A stretch of 64,000 nt of DNA from Corydoras sp. C115 (lineage: Eukaryota > Chordata > Actinopteri > Siluriformes > Callichthyidae), in the NCBI GenBank assembly GCA_019802505.1, contig JAFMOC010000031.1, positions 4,675,501 through 4,739,500 of the forward strand, read 5' to 3'. Position numbers and translations under genes: made by a program. The notes under the pieces are model-generated. The model was not told the DNA's origin and made no database searches. It was given only the letters and a program-made list of their open reading frames with translations. This document shows positions 14,770 to 28,476 of the stretch, piece by piece (position 1 is the stretch's first letter; each line of letters begins with the position of its first letter).

Positions 14770-16431
14770 TTAAGATACAACTTTTGATTATAGTGGTGTG
14801 ACACTATACTTCAAATGGTATTACCCGCATCACAGACGTTTCATGGTTACTACATACTCACTTAAACGGCATTTACTTAATCTAAAATTTAGTAGGTGAT
14901 TGGGGACACTGCTTATATGCCGCTTATAGCATTACAAAATTTATGAATTTTCCTATCACATCTGTTAATGTCTGTGAGTATTGTTTATAATGTTGTTGTG
15001 ACACAGGTGCACTACTTTTTCATGCCTCCCACTGCAAACAGCATGGCTCTGTCTTTTTCCCTGTGAATTTCTCAGATTTATTCGCTACTCTGTAGCGAAT
15101 AAATTCCTCTCTTCCTGTGGTGGTCGCAGTCTCAGTTTAATCCCTCTCTCTCTCCTTACAGCCAATTTATTTCCATGGTTGAATACAGACATCCAGTGGA
15201 GGTTGCAATTACAATCTCATCAGTCTTATCACAGAAATTATCAAATGCTTATGCTAACTCGGAATTATTTCTCACTGGTGAACTGACACTCTTACACCTT
15301 ACACACAATGTTTTGGATTTTCAGATTGCCTATAGACTAGAGTGTTTTCAAAACTACTTATTTTTTTGCTTGTTGAAGAAATTTCATGGGAATAGGCATA
15401 TTTGTTTGAATAGTTCATGAATACTAGAGAGATGACTTAAGCATGAGTTTAGTGTAGTCGTTTCCCGGTCTGGGCAAGATGGGCATTTTTCTCTTTCTTC
15501 CTTTTTTTTAGCTGAAGAGGTGAATTTCAATAAGCAGGGAAATGTCAGGGGTATAGACCTTTACTGGCTGTGAATTCTAGAGGGAGGCACTGGCCTTAAG
15601 GTGACCTGTGATGGCATATACTGTAATAAAGACACCTGAAAGTCTGTTACCTTTTGTGTTCTTGCTCTTTTATCTAGCTCTTGAACTTCATCCTTCATAC
15701 AAAGTAAAAAAAAAATAAATAAAGATGCGAGGCTTTCATATCTATAAACAAAAGACAGGTAGCTTTAGAAGCCACTTGTAATTGTGCCCTTCACAAGAAT
15801 GAGGGCTACAGTCTGTGGGTGGATAAGAAGTGTTGGAAAAGACCAGGTTGTTTAGACCTATTTTTCCACATTCACAGAATATACTTTTCTTTGTGAATTG
15901 TTCTAAATAAAATCTTACCTGTGAATACAGTTATACATGGTATGATATACAGCACACAGCCAAGTCATGATTTACTTTAGATTATGATCTGAGTTTTCTT
16001 TAACTTGTCATGTCAGCAATATTATGTTGTATTTTATTTATAGTTTATTTATTCATATAGTGATTTTAACTATAGTGATAACTTTTGGGTATTAGTTCTG
16101 TTTCTAAAAGGAAAAAAATGTGAAGACCAAGGCACAGTGTCAAAAATGGACTGAATAAATTAATTCAGTTCAGTCATTTATAAAATCCAGGATCTGTTCA
16201 GTAGAACCGAGTTCGGATGTCAAAAACTTAATTTGGCAGTGAAATGAGCCTTGCTGCTCTGTATGATCAGGTTAAACTGTTAATATATATATTTTTTTTT
16301 ATTCTTTTGATAAACCAAAGCTAAGACACAAATGTGGCAACGCAACACATTCTTCCTCCGAACTGAATGCCGTATTGAATTTGTAATCTTAGTCACAGGT
16401 TTTAGGCAGTTAAAGTTAAACCTTATGAAAT
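14770..16431. other. Intergenic DNA, no gene seen
   Basis: AT-rich sequence without a recognisable exon or transposon. A plus-strand frame of about 80 codons near 15,175-15,420 has no family resemblance or splice context, and I do not regard it as a gene. Confidence 0.5.
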
Positions 16432-16720
16432 TATCTCATCTCATCTCATTACCTTCTGCTTAATCCTCTACTAGGATCACAGGGGGTTTCCCATGCATAT
16501 CCAGAGGAGAATGTTCCGGTTGCTGGGCACACCCTCACTCATTCAGACACACACCCATATACTATATTAGCAACAGAACATCACTCTTAAACTGTATGAC
16601 TGTTGTTTTGCTGTAGTAAAATTTTGGCAAATTGTCTATTATTTAGCTAGGGCAATTTAGAGCAGCCAATGTGCCACAGATCAATGTCTTCGGACTGTGG
16701 AAGAAAACTGGGGAACCTTA
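16432..16720 (-). mobile_element. Degenerate V-SINE, old subfamily
   Basis: On the minus strand it shows a core remnant at 16,680-16,720, the TCTAAATTGCCC domain and the 3' end. Its plus-strand tail is ATCTCATCTCATCTCATT, the older tail type. About 85 bp (16,560-16,645) of unrelated AT-rich sequence interrupts it. The head is missing. Confidence 0.75.
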
Positions 16721-16865
16721 TGAACACCTGTTTCGTTGGTTTATTGGTTTTGGTTTTACTCACTTTCAGTTTGTTGGTTTCTGCTGGTGTCTGTTGTGCT
16801 GCATTCTGTTCAATAAAGCTGTACCTCTACCTGTGCTCGTCTATTTGTGTGTGGTGGGCCCGTCT

Positions 16866-16925
<60 letters not shown>
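16866..16925. repeat. (CA)n microsatellite
   Basis: About 30 uninterrupted CA units. The Thr-His runs in overlapping frames are artefacts. Confidence 0.97.
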
Positions 16926-16929
<4 letters not shown>

Positions 16930-17439
16930 GCAAAAATTTAAATATATCCTGTCTGCAACTATAAAGCCCCTAAATTACCATTATACCCTTTAGTCCAGTT
17001 TCTAATCCTACCCCCACCCCCATCACCTACACTGCCCATGCTCTATTTCCTGTAATAAAGTAAAGCTCTGATCAGCTAATGCCAGGTTGGCAGCAGGAGA
17101 GGTAAATGTGGCCACTGCGATTGAAATCAATGTACCACCCCTTCGCTGGAGCAGAGCCATTGGACTGCAGCACTAGAAGATGCAGCCTTGCTGTTTTAGG
17201 AGAGAACATATACATTAATCATAAATGCATATTGAAATGTCAAAAGAAAATTTCACAGTATAATAACTTTATTAGCCAATATAATGTTTCAGTGTTATGA
17301 CAGTATCTGCTTACAGCATCACATTTGTAAAGAGAAAATGAAATGTCATGTAGCACTGTAGTGGTGAAGCATATGAATAGTTAAATAGATACGTTCTAGT
17401 TCCAATTAACTGCATGATACACAATATCAAAATACTTAG

Positions 17440-17560
17440 GACTAAGCATGTTGACTCATAGCAGAAATTTCCTGGGTTTGATTCCCAGGCAGGGTGGCAT
17501 GGGTTCATCCTGTGAGGAGTTGGTATGTTCTCAAGTGTCTCCATGAGCTTTCTTTTAACC
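17440..17560 (+). mobile_element. Possible very old SINE remnant
   Basis: A B-box-like GGGTTTGATTCCCA is followed by GGAGTTGGTATGTTCTC and GTGTCTCCATGAG. These are in the same order as the SINE head and the start of the core. Divergence is high, and an unrelated tRNA-like similarity is possible. Confidence 0.4.
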
Positions 17561-17709
17561 AGGGGTTTGAAAGGTCCATTGTTTTATATCAACAGTTCTA
17601 TGAATCCATATCAGTACAACTGTAACTGTATATCAGTGACTGTTTCCGTATAACACATATGATAATGTGACTATGTTTGGACATGTCCTGACATACCATG
17701 TACAACACA

Positions 17710-18065
17710 AACATATAAACTCCATCCAGATTGGGCTGAGAGTCGGACGTGCTAACCACTACACCATTGTGCTGCCCTCATTGTACAATCAAGGCAGGAA
17801 AAAGTAGAAAGCTGGTGCAGTAATCCCATTTGAATTCCCCTTAAATCCATGCTTTTGGACTGTGGAAGGAAACCTGAGAAAACCCACATGGACACGGAGG
17901 AAACATGGAAACTCCGCCCAGATCGGGATTCAAAACCTGGATTCAAACTTGGATGACTGAATATATAATTCCCAGATCTGAGAGGCAGACGTGTTAACAG
18001 TCTTGCAATCAACAATATTAATTCAGTTTTTTTTTTATTTAACAGGTTGTACCCCACTGTGCTGC
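17710..18065 (-). mobile_element. Two adjacent degenerate minus-strand SINE fragments
   Basis: 17,710-17,778 is a head fragment (GTGCTAACCACTACACCATT on the plus strand). 17,844-18,065 is core plus head (TTTTGGACTGTGGAAGGAAA, then GGAAACTCCGCCCAGATCGG). The second head is split by about 40 bp of T-rich DNA, with AACAG on both sides of the break (18,001-18,045), which suggests a small later insertion. The minus-strand open frame over this interval is SINE-derived, not a gene. Confidence 0.75.
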
Positions 18066-19136
18066 TGAACATTAAAGTGGATAATCATTTATTAATACTG
18101 CTTCTTTTCCAAAGACATTTGGTTATTAAACAGCTAAAACAAACACCCTCCTCTCCAAATGCCCCGATTGGCACATTATAACTGCCACTAGGTATGCAAC
18201 CCAATAATATTCATCAGATTTTTACTGCAAATTTTAACATCTCCAGCTGTGACTGACAGATTGTGCCTTGGTGTAAAAGTTCTTGTAAATTCAAACACAA
18301 AGCGAATCTATTCTCGATGTTCTGGTTATGCCATTAATGTGATTTCGAAGCTACAGGTCACAATATAAGCTCACGAACAAGACAGACATAAGAAATTATA
18401 CCAGAAGGATCTAAACCTCTGGGTTTAGTAGTTTACAGCTTATTCAGCCCCTTTTCCCTCAAAACGCTACCAAGTAGCTCACTCCAAATTTCTCCAAAGA
18501 CCACTTCCTGGAGCAATAACCATCTGGGCTGTGGCTTGCAATAACTATGAACAGATCAAGACAATAGAGTCTTGTTTACTGCAACATATGTTGCCATGTC
18601 AGGTGGGACATGTTAAATCATAACTCACTCCAACCCATTCATTCCACCTGCAGCTATGCAATAAAGCCAGTGTTGCAGAGAATAAATAGTTTATATACAG
18701 CAGTAGTTCATTCAGAGTTTGACAAGACCCAAGCTGAGTTTCTAACTGAGTCACCAGTTTGAAGGACAAGAGAGGAATACAGAGTGTATATAAAATGTTT
18801 GTACAGCTCCTTTAGGCTTAATAAATCAGTCTGGGCTTGTTTTCCATGCAAAACTGTTTGAATAACTTATTTGCATTACGTATCTTGAATTCAAAGTTTT
18901 ATTTAAAGATGCAGTATGTGGTGTAATCCTTATATATATGTGTAGTTTCCTAGCAAGAGTTGTCCTCCTCAGCATCCATGTGACATAATACGACTTTTTT
19001 TTCAGCGTCAAAATGTAAAGTACGTAAACGTAAAGTACTGTTAGGTATCTTCTGTAGTGTGGTATAGTGTTGTAGATTTTATATGCATCCGTGGCTGTAA
19101 TTCAATCTGTTTTGTTGTTTTAGGGTTTTTTGTTGT

Positions 19137-19150
<14 letters not shown>
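18066..19150. other. Intergenic DNA, no gene seen
   Basis: No exon, RNA gene or repeat body recognised. Short TG and GT runs appear near 19,135. Confidence 0.5.
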
Positions 19151-19167
<17 letters not shown>

Positions 19168-19248
19168 TTCCCCATGCCAATCCAGGGGAGAACAATTTGG
19201 GCTCTGGGCAGATACACCCAGGACAGAGCGCCAACCCATTGCTGGGCA
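19151..19248 (-). mobile_element. SINE 3'-domain fragment next to a G run
   Basis: A run of 17 G (19,151-19,167) leads into TTCCCCATGCCAATCCAGGG, then GGGCAGATACACCCAGGACA and CCAACCCATTGCTGGGCA. This is the reverse complement of the SINE 3' domain without its tail or core. The G run looks like expansion of the usual short G stretch (cf. GGTCGCGGTGGGGTTCCCC). Confidence 0.8.
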
Positions 19249-22200
19249 AAAAGCTTGACCTAAACCCAGTATTCATAATGCATTTTTAACACATTTATAA
19301 AGCTTTATGAAGTATTTATATTGCTTTAGAATACATGTCATAAGCCTTTGTTAATGTACATCTATGGTTTAGAAGAGCTATAGTTTTAGAAGAGCATGAC
19401 ATATTCAAATTGCTTTATGCTCATTTTATAAAGCTATATAAATGCACTTATAATATATTATAAATACCTGATTCATTGAAAGTGTTGCATTATTTTGCTG
19501 TTAGCATTTTAGGTTTAAAAGATTATTGTTAACATCCAGTTTCGCCGAACAGAGGAACTCTTTCTCGTCTGTTGTTTGGGTATTAGCAAGATCACTATTT
19601 CTAGCTTCTAGCTCAATTCTTATTTTCATCCTTTTGTTTGCTGCTAAATAATGCAGCTTCTGGTAAAACTCTATGAGAGAAAACTAACACAGCAGGGCTA
19701 AGGTAATGCTGCTTAGCTGGATTAAATGGAATGAACACGATATACAACTTGCTGCTTTATGTGGATTGCTGGCAGTCTGAAAATTTGTTGAGAGTGATTA
19801 CACTTAAGCCTTTAAGTCAACACCATTATGATCTCTACCCAGAAAGTGGAACTCTTGCTTTGTACCACCCTTTAAAGCATTCAACCCTGTTCAGAATTTA
19901 AATGCTTTTGTTTTATTATCACAAACACAATAGCCCATGTCCACCACAATATGGCCAATTGTTTTCACCTGATTAAACAGTGGTCTTCACTGAGCCTAAA
20001 ATAGCCTATAAAAGTAGTGCAGGTTTCTAAAAGGAAATTAGTATTTTATTCCGTGGTATAATATAAAAGAATAACCATAGCTAATCATTTTTTACACCTT
20101 ACTGAATGTCAATTGGAAACAGGTTTGGCACTCATACACATCTGAGAGATTTCAGTGACACAGGGCTTTTTCCAGAAAGTAGGTTAATTATAGTGGACCA
20201 ATCATTAGAGCAGCTTTTTCAAATTGTAGTTCATTAATCACAATATACAGAATTTAACATCAAAAGCTAATTCCAGGCATGGTCCCTCCACAGTCTTTCA
20301 GATGAATAAAATGTATAATCTTCTAATATCTTCTGAATCATTAGTTCTCACCCAGACCAGTTGTAATTGGTAGAGGTAGTTTGAGATGGATTTTACAGAT
20401 GAATGTAAAATCCATATATTTCTATATATTTCCACTATAGAAAACGAGTTTCATCTTACCTTATGCTTGCCATATTCTGATCCAGATATATATATTTTTA
20501 ATTTTAGAAATAAAAACAAGTAATCAGACCATGATCAATTGTTTGTTTTCTATCCGTCAACTGCACAAACTATCATGGTTTGAATACCGATCTGGGTGGA
20601 GTTTCCATGTTCTCCCCGTTTCGGTGTGGGATGCCTCTGGGTTCTCCAGGTTCCGCCCACAGACCAAAATCATGATTAAAGATGTCAATGCATATATACT
20701 GTACGTTCAGCACCAATGTATTTCATAATTCAAGTGGAATTAGAAGGTTTCACCATAATAAAATTACATAACGCACACCAATAAGTGGCTGAGTTAAAAA
20801 AATAAAAATAAAAAACTTTATAAAAATGTTTAATTCACTGAAACAAATTATTTTTAAAAATCTTCACGAAAGATAGTCATTCTCAGTGTCACTATGTAGA
20901 TTTATTATATGTAAAGGCAAATATATTTTTGTCTATAAAGTGCACATGGTTTTGCTTAAACCTATTTGAGAGTTTCTTGCTGATGTTACGACTATGCATT
21001 ATCAAAATTTATATGAGCAGGTGTAAAAATGTCCTTAATTCCCTTCTTTAATGTAAGTGGAAACTAAAGCTTATTACTCCATCCAGACCTTTGTGTGACT
21101 AATTACAAATAGATGTTATTTAAAATGCTTTATTAGCAAATCTTATTGCCTAGGTTTATAGTGACTACATTACATCATTAGCTTTATTTAGATCAGATCC
21201 ACAAAGTCTATCTAATAAATAGGGAGGCAATTAAACATGGCATGGCTGTGAATCTCACTCCAGATTACAGGAATAAAAAGCTCAGAAAATGCCATCACTC
21301 TTCAGCCATAAAGACAACTAATGTCATTTAAACACAGCAATATATCTAAATATACAACTATTGTGTGTAGTCATTGGTGCTTGGTGTCAGTGGATACTCC
21401 AAACTTTAAATGCCATATGATAAAACCTTTATAATAATATGAAAGCGACCCAATAATTTCATAATTTGATTTGCTTGCAATTAAAGATGAATATTTCTAA
21501 AAGATTGATCGACTCTAGGCCTGCACAATGGATATTTTTGAATTTATCTTTTCACTCTAAATGGGGTCAATATTGACAAACTGTACCCCATCTCTCATAC
21601 ATAATCTCTCCTGTTGCATTGAATGTATTTTTACTGTCCTAGAGTTTATATCTATTAACTGTTTTCTGCATTCAAAATACATCTGTAAGCCACCTTATAT
21701 TTTTAAATAAAAATAAATAAACCAAACATCTGGTTACGCTGGATAAAATCCAGACTTTCTGGATAAGGGCATGTACTTAATGCTGTAAGTTTAAATGTGG
21801 TGTCGGATGTGTGATGAGGGAAGTGTGCCAGATCCAGGTTGTTTTCCCACTTAGTGTTTCTAAAATAGGATTTAAAATTGCAGGGCAATACATCAGGGAG
21901 CTGGGATTGTCCACTACCCTTCATGATACAAGCCCTGAAGTACCTTGTTTATTAATCTTTTTTCTTACCTGCCAAGTACCTTAACGGCTAATTCAAAGTA
22001 GAGAAAGTGGTATTACCCAGGCATAGTGTGGTCCTTTTGTTATACTATGTGCCACTATCTCTCTATGCATATTAAACCTCCTGCAATGCTCAAGCTTACA
22101 AATAACGCTATCTGCAACATTGAACCATGTTCATCACCTCTAAAAATTACCCCATCCCCTACTGCTCTACAAATCAAGCACCATGCTGCCGCCATTTTTT

Positions 22201-25200
22201 CCCCTCTCCTTTCAACATCCCTCGGTTCCTGAGGACTCTTAGCAATTTTCCTGCCTAAATTGCAAGGTCTGAATGGTTCTGGGACCAGCATGAGGTGGGC
22301 AGGCCTGCCGTCTAGTAGAGGTGCTACGATGGGGGGGGTTCCCATACAAACAATATAACCAAGCTCTTTCATTTCATTTTCTGCAAGCTGTTGTCATGAA
22401 GTAAGCAAGATCGGCATCCGTCAAGCCCCTGACTGTGCAAGAGTAAGAATGAAGAGAAAGAGGAAAGTAAATAAAACTACAACAGGTAGCTGAATAGGAA
22501 AATACAGACAAATCCTATAACCGCTGGCCTTCTTGGGCCTTCAATCAGATTATATACCCTTTGAGATCAGCAAACAATTGCATATAGCGGTGGATACAGT
22601 TGTGATGTGTGTGGCCAGGACATAACTACATTACCCAAGCTTCCATTTCCATCACCACAGGGGTTCCATTACATACACAGCCTCACTTTACCTGACGCAG
22701 CATGCCGCAGCCATTTTGGATTCTGTACACATTCGTGCACAGACAGACACACAGTGGAAGATGAATAAAACATGCAGGAGCAAACCCTTTGACAGCTCGG
22801 CCTCAGACTGCTGACCTGAAAACAGCCTTCTTTGTCTTTGGCATACAAATTGGAGATGCACTTTTTCTCAAGGTAACTTTAGTAAGTCTAAGGTAATCAT
22901 ATGGGCCTGCATTTACTGTCCACATAAATGAGCAAAAACACAGGGTCAGTGTGAAACGAGCTCCCTTTCTGTCAGAACAACATGGCCGACACGAAGGATC
23001 GGATCCTCAGGGGGTAATAAAAGGTAGGGTATGTTTTAATAAGTCTCCTGATTGTAAATCGCACACCATGAACAAGCAGCATCGAATGGGGAAGCTCGGT
23101 GTGCTGCTTTTTTATTTCAGCAGGAGCAATTACACAGAGTGTGATCCAATTTGGTGATGGTTTGTTGTGAAGGCTTGTAAAGCCAGTTTAATGGCCCACC
23201 ACAGTGGGCCTGAACCGAGAATCAAGCAAAGAGCTGCACGTTACGAGAGCTTGGTACCTACCCCAGGCAATATGTCATAAAATTTTATAGTGTAATGGTA
23301 TGGCACCCGAAAACTGCCCCTGTTTTAAGTTCTGGTCTGACTTTGCAAAGTAGGTGTGCTGTAATCCACGGCTCAGTGACCGTGTTTAACCAGCACTCAC
23401 TCTGCGCACTGTTTGCCTATTGTGTGGGCATTTTCCATTGAGGTTTCCAAACACTGTAGCCTAATGTTCGGTGGAGAGAGAGCAAGAGGGATAGGAGCAG
23501 AAGCACCCTCCTGGAGAGTCCATCTGTTCTATGTGCATCCACCCTACCATGATGGGCCCAGCTGAGCTGGGAGGCAATTACCATCAAGGAGGTGAAAGTG
23601 TGTGTGAAGTGTCCAATTTGGCAGGGTATTTTGGGGTGGGGTGTGAGGAGGGCGGTACAGCAGATGATGGCATTGAATCATTATAGACAGCTTAGCTGCA
23701 AGTGTTAAAGCAGGGACAGCGGTCCAGTTGCCAGAGCACGCATTGATTCCATCAGGCTTGCAAAAGCCAGGAGAATTTTTAACTCCCCAGACCCTTGATT
23801 TATTTTTTTGGAATTACAACATGTACAAAGACAGCCACTGAAGAAGCTAAAAATATTATTAAAAGATTAATAAAGATCTTAACACGAGCTTGTCCGTCTT
23901 AGAATAATACATTCGTCCATTCCACTGCAAGTTAATGGTTGTGAAATGTAAACATGATGAAAAACGTATTAAAATATTTTTTTAATATTAGTTAATTAAG
24001 GTTTGTTCTGCAAATACATTTTTCAAAAGAGAAAATAAATGAGAAAAATACATCGCAGAGAACTGTGCCAATATTCACTTGTTGCTGCAGTAAACTGTCA
24101 GATGTAGAAACAGGGACAATTTTAATCCCGTATTTGTGTTCTGAATTTTGAACAATATGTCAACAGTAATTGAACAATATTTTGAATCAAATATGTTTAT
24201 AAATTAGTTAGTTGATTTTTATTATTTCAATGCTGCAGAGGGTTAGTGATTAAGAAGGAATAGGCTTTTATGCCTTTCAAAAATTTAAGAATGATGGTAT
24301 TCATATTCATACTACATATGACTTCTATGATGTGCTTAATAAAACTTACACAAACACTGCAATTGGTTTTACAGCTGAATACACACCCACACACATGCAC
24401 ACACACACTCACATTTATCTTTCTAACTCAGGGTTACATCAGTGTTAACCACACTCATTATATCAGATGAGCATCATTAATGTAAGCACACTTTGATTCA
24501 TCAGCACAACTCACCTCAGCTGCTTAAGCATATTAGAGAGCCAGCAGCAAGGGCCCAATTACACTTTTACATTGAGTCAATTACTGACCCACAAAATTCC
24601 CCTATACATTGCCTATTACATAAAAAAGTGTATTGTGAGGTGTTTACCTAAAGTAAAAACTTTAAATTGCTAAATATTATGTTTTTAATGTTTCAGCAAA
24701 TCTTCATAAAGAAAATGCATTCATTTTGCTAGGCTCATTTTTGAGTATTTATGTAATGGGACACTTCTATGCTGATCTACCTGTGACTGAATGGCCATAA
24801 ATCTGGTTGTAAGTCTGTTTAGTAAAAGTATGTTATTAAGGTTTTTATTATTTTTGTGATTTTGCATTATTACAGATTTAAAAAAAAAAAAATAATGACA
24901 CAAACACATTTTGGATTTAACTGGGTCAAAGGCCCCCTAAGAGTGAGGGACTGTCATTTAAATAAGTGGAGTTTCTTACACCCTGGTCCCCATGTTAATA
25001 AAGTGTGCTATAAAAAGTACATCTATCTCTAACGTACTGATTCTGGGCTAGAGGCGTTAACCGCTGTAAAAGTCCACACAGCCAGAGAGTTCATCTTAAT
25101 AATGTCCCACTTAGTAAGGCTATACATAACCTCAAAGAAACTACCTTTAACTATACTTCCATGAATGTGTTTTCAAGATAAGACTTTGATAGATATTCTT

Positions 25201-28081
25201 TAAATAAAGCAGGGTGAACACACACCAGTATCCTTCCTTTGTCATTCAAAAACTCATAATATCTGTTAATCTTGAAGGTTCACATACTTTATATTTGATA
25301 ATTATTAATGTTATTTTAATTATTCGGTTCTCTTTACTTGTAGGATTTTTATTTTATCTGATGAATGTTCTGAGCAAATTTATGGAGAAATATAAAAGTT
25401 GTAAGAGGTTTACAAACTTTTAAAGCACCACTTTACATAAAGTACATTTAAAAAGGCATTAAACAGAGTTTAGAATGTGTATAATAACATTTATTATTTG
25501 TGACATCATAAGAGCAATCTGATATAGATTGTTTCGAGCTAATAAGAATGATGGCAGCAAAGATGTTCCATTAATTAATCTAGCACAAATATAACAAATG
25601 CAACTTGCAAATATCAATATTCATTCATTTCTTTGTTAATGTATTTATATACATATTGAAATATATTTTCACAAAACATTTTTCTTGTGGAGACAAACTT
25701 TCATTGTATATATTTTATGTAATTAAACAAGCCTTAAACAGTATCAAACAAATAATGCAATCTAAATATGAGTATGCATTAAAAGTGCAATATAAGCTGG
25801 TTGTTATTTTTTTGTAACATCCAGTAATTATTTTAATTTTATTTATCTTTTTATGACTTTCTTGTAAAAAGGATCTTATTGCTTTATTAATAAACACAGA
25901 AGGTTTTTACCCAACACCTTAACATCCAAACTTTCTTAATTATTATTATTTTACTTAATAGTCAGATTGCAAACGTTTTGACAATGTGTTCAGTTGATAA
26001 AATATTAATTTCATATATCCCACAAAATGTATTAATTACTTGATAATAATTTAACTATTTACAGTTTAATTTAAATGTTTACAGTTTGACAATTTGTATC
26101 TCACAAAGAAAAAAAAATGGTTATTGAGGTTTCAAAAAAAAATCAGATCTGTGTAAAAGCCTGTGAACCTCCACCAACTCAATGTTGGCTTACCGCAACA
26201 ATGTGCTGAGACCGCGGACATCAGTATGCTTCTGATTACTGATTATGGCAGACTGGCAATGCATGCATGCACACACAAACACTGATGGAACTGTTTAATT
26301 CAAACATAAGCCACACCATCTCCACATCTCCAACAATCAATTATTTGTGGGCTCATAATTCCATTTGAATGAGGTAAATCATTTTCAAGCTTCATTCCAG
26401 TTTTCCATCAGTGTTTCCAAAAGCAACAAACAATTTATCACACAGAAGTGATCCAGATTGCAACTCAATCTAATAACCAGCATTCCCGTTCTATCATTCA
26501 TGTGAGCAATGCAAGAAAATATAGAGAAACGAAGAGCAATATGTTGGACCGGCAACTGAGCAGGCAGTCTGTACAGTAAGTAAAAGCTAATGAGACTACC
26601 ATTGGCATCAAAAATCAATACAGCCCATTTTAAATGCATATAGAAAAGCAAAAGGAGGGCTTTCAAGATAATAGAGCCTATGCCTTAAATTGGGTAGTGC
26701 AAGAAAAAGTCAGGAAAATATATGTACCAATAAACAGGAACCTATAAATCTGTAAGAAAAAGCTTTTATAGAAATAACTCCTGAAACAACTTTTTCATCT
26801 TGTGTCAAGATATTTCAGGGTTCTGAAACTCAATATCCAAACAGTTAAGAGAGTAACAGATACAAGTCAAGACTGGAGCAGTGGTGTAAAATGTAAGAAT
26901 GTATTATTTATATAGGTGATACCACAAAAGTATGTCCAACACTGGGATAATCCAAGAGGATGGATATAGTCTTATAGTCACTATTAGGACTTCAGCATGA
27001 TTCACATCAACATGATTTTCTCAGTAGCATGATATGACGAGTTTTCTTTCTCATGTTATTTCTCTGCAGAATGTTATTACTAGGAGCAAGATAAGCTGTG
27101 GAGTCAGACAGAATTGTCTTTCCCAAGAAACCTTGCACCTTCACATCTCATTGTGTCTTCTGATTCATTCAAATCAGCTGGCTAGGGATGGCACAGTTTT
27201 ATTTCTGTAAATGTACAACGGCTTACAATGGAGAGCTATTTTATGTGTAGCTTATACTACTGCACTTTACTGGGTCTTATAAGAAGCATATGCATTAATA
27301 ATTCATGACGTGTTTATAAGAGCATTAGGCTTAATTTTCCACCAAATTTTGCAAGCAGGGAATTTTATTTGAAGGTTATGGTTATGCACAATGCTTTAAA
27401 AGACACTAAACCTGTCAATATAAAACATTCCAATTTGACTTTCAACACTCTGTAAGAAATATTCTTATATGCTTTAACACAAATCTTTCTGTCACTGCAC
27501 AAATACTGTGTGCTACTCAGAACAGTGTAGGTGGATGTTTGTACATAATTTACAGGTCCTATTCTCCTGCTGCACTGGGGTTGAAAAAAAATTCCAGCTG
27601 CCAGGAAAAAAATGGCTTGCGTTTACAGATGTCATTAACACAAACATTCTAGCATGGTGTGAATACCATATTCCTTATTATCTGCCCTGCTCTATCCATT
27701 TTTCATTAGAATAATGATGACCCAAAACACCTCTCTGAATACCCAATGTGTGTTTGTAGTCAAAGGGGCATGTTCCAAATCAATAAGATACATATTTACC
27801 CATCAATATAAATAGAAGAACCCTGTTTGATTTAGTGTGGTTGGACAGATGCCGCGTGTAATGCCAGGAAGGTCACAGGGTCAAACATCACTCAAGATTT
27901 ATTCATCATACTAGATTTATTCATCTCACAAAATTTATTCTGAAGAGGAATTGGTCATGCACATTTTGACCAAGAGTCTAATACTAATATGCAACCGCTT
28001 AGATATCATTATATGCAGCACATTCATTGACTAAATATATAGTAAATGATCTTACACATCCAATCTCTCTATATGGTTATA
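19249..28081. other. Long AT-rich intergenic block, no gene seen
   Basis: The block is free of recognisable coding exons. It includes a SINE core fragment (listed separately) and one region of higher GC and complexity (22,690-23,780) that lacks obvious repeats and might be noncoding regulatory DNA. Around 22,180-22,200 and 22,710 there are GCCGCCATTTT / GCAGCCATTTT motifs resembling YY1 sites. I could not assign a gene to them. Confidence 0.5.
20570..20675 (+). mobile_element. SINE core fragment
   Basis: It contains TTTGAATACCGATCTGGGTG, then GGAGTTTCCATGTTCTCCCC, GGGTTCTCCAGGTTCCGCCC and ACAGACCAAAATCATGATTA. These are B-box neighbourhood and core in correct order. Both head and 3' domain are missing. 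Confidence 0.75.
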
Positions 28082-28318
28082 TACAGTACCAGTCAAAAGT
28101 TTGGACACACCTCCTTTTTGCTCCAATCATAGTCCATTGTCTCAGTTTCACTTACTGCAAAGATGGACTTTGTAGTTCTACAATTCTGTTCAAATCTGTT
28201 TGTGGAATAAAGTACATACTGTGTTAGTCCCCTTTACTCTGTTCTCTAATGATCAGAACCCTAATAGTACCACCACAGAGCAGATATTATCTGGTTGGTG
28301 CATTATTTTCAATTTTAT
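28082..28318 (+). mobile_element. Palindromic-MITE family copy, left arm
   Basis: It begins ACAGTACCAGTCAAAAGTTT and contains TTTGTAGTTCTACAATTC, GTGTTAGTCCCCTTTACTCT, TTCTCTAATGATCAGAACCC and ACCACCACAGAGCAGATATT. The last motif is the start of the arm that is mirrored in the copy at 55,470-55,640. It ends against a truncated SINE that begins at 28,334. Confidence 0.7.
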
Positions 28319-28333
28319 TAATAAGTTATCACT

Positions 28334-28476
28334 GTGCCCAGCGATGGATTGGCGCCCTGTCCTGGGTGTATCTGCCCAGCGCCCGAGACATTCTCCCCTG
28401 GATGGGCATGGTGAACCCCACCGTGACCCTAATAGAGGATAAAGCAGGTGATAATGAATGAATGAATGAATGAATG
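28334..28476 (+). mobile_element. 5'-truncated SINE (3' domain and tail)
   Basis: It starts within TGTGCCCAGCGATGGATTGG and runs through the 3' domain to a (GAAT)n tail. There is no head or core. The sequence is close to the intact copies, so it is likely a young copy truncated at insertion. Confidence 0.9.

Noticed and set aside
22055..22372. Minus-strand frame of 105 codons including GEKMAAAWCLICRAV
   Set aside because: No recognisable protein family, no splice-site support and no neighbouring exon. GCCGCCATTTT-type motifs alone do not make a gene.
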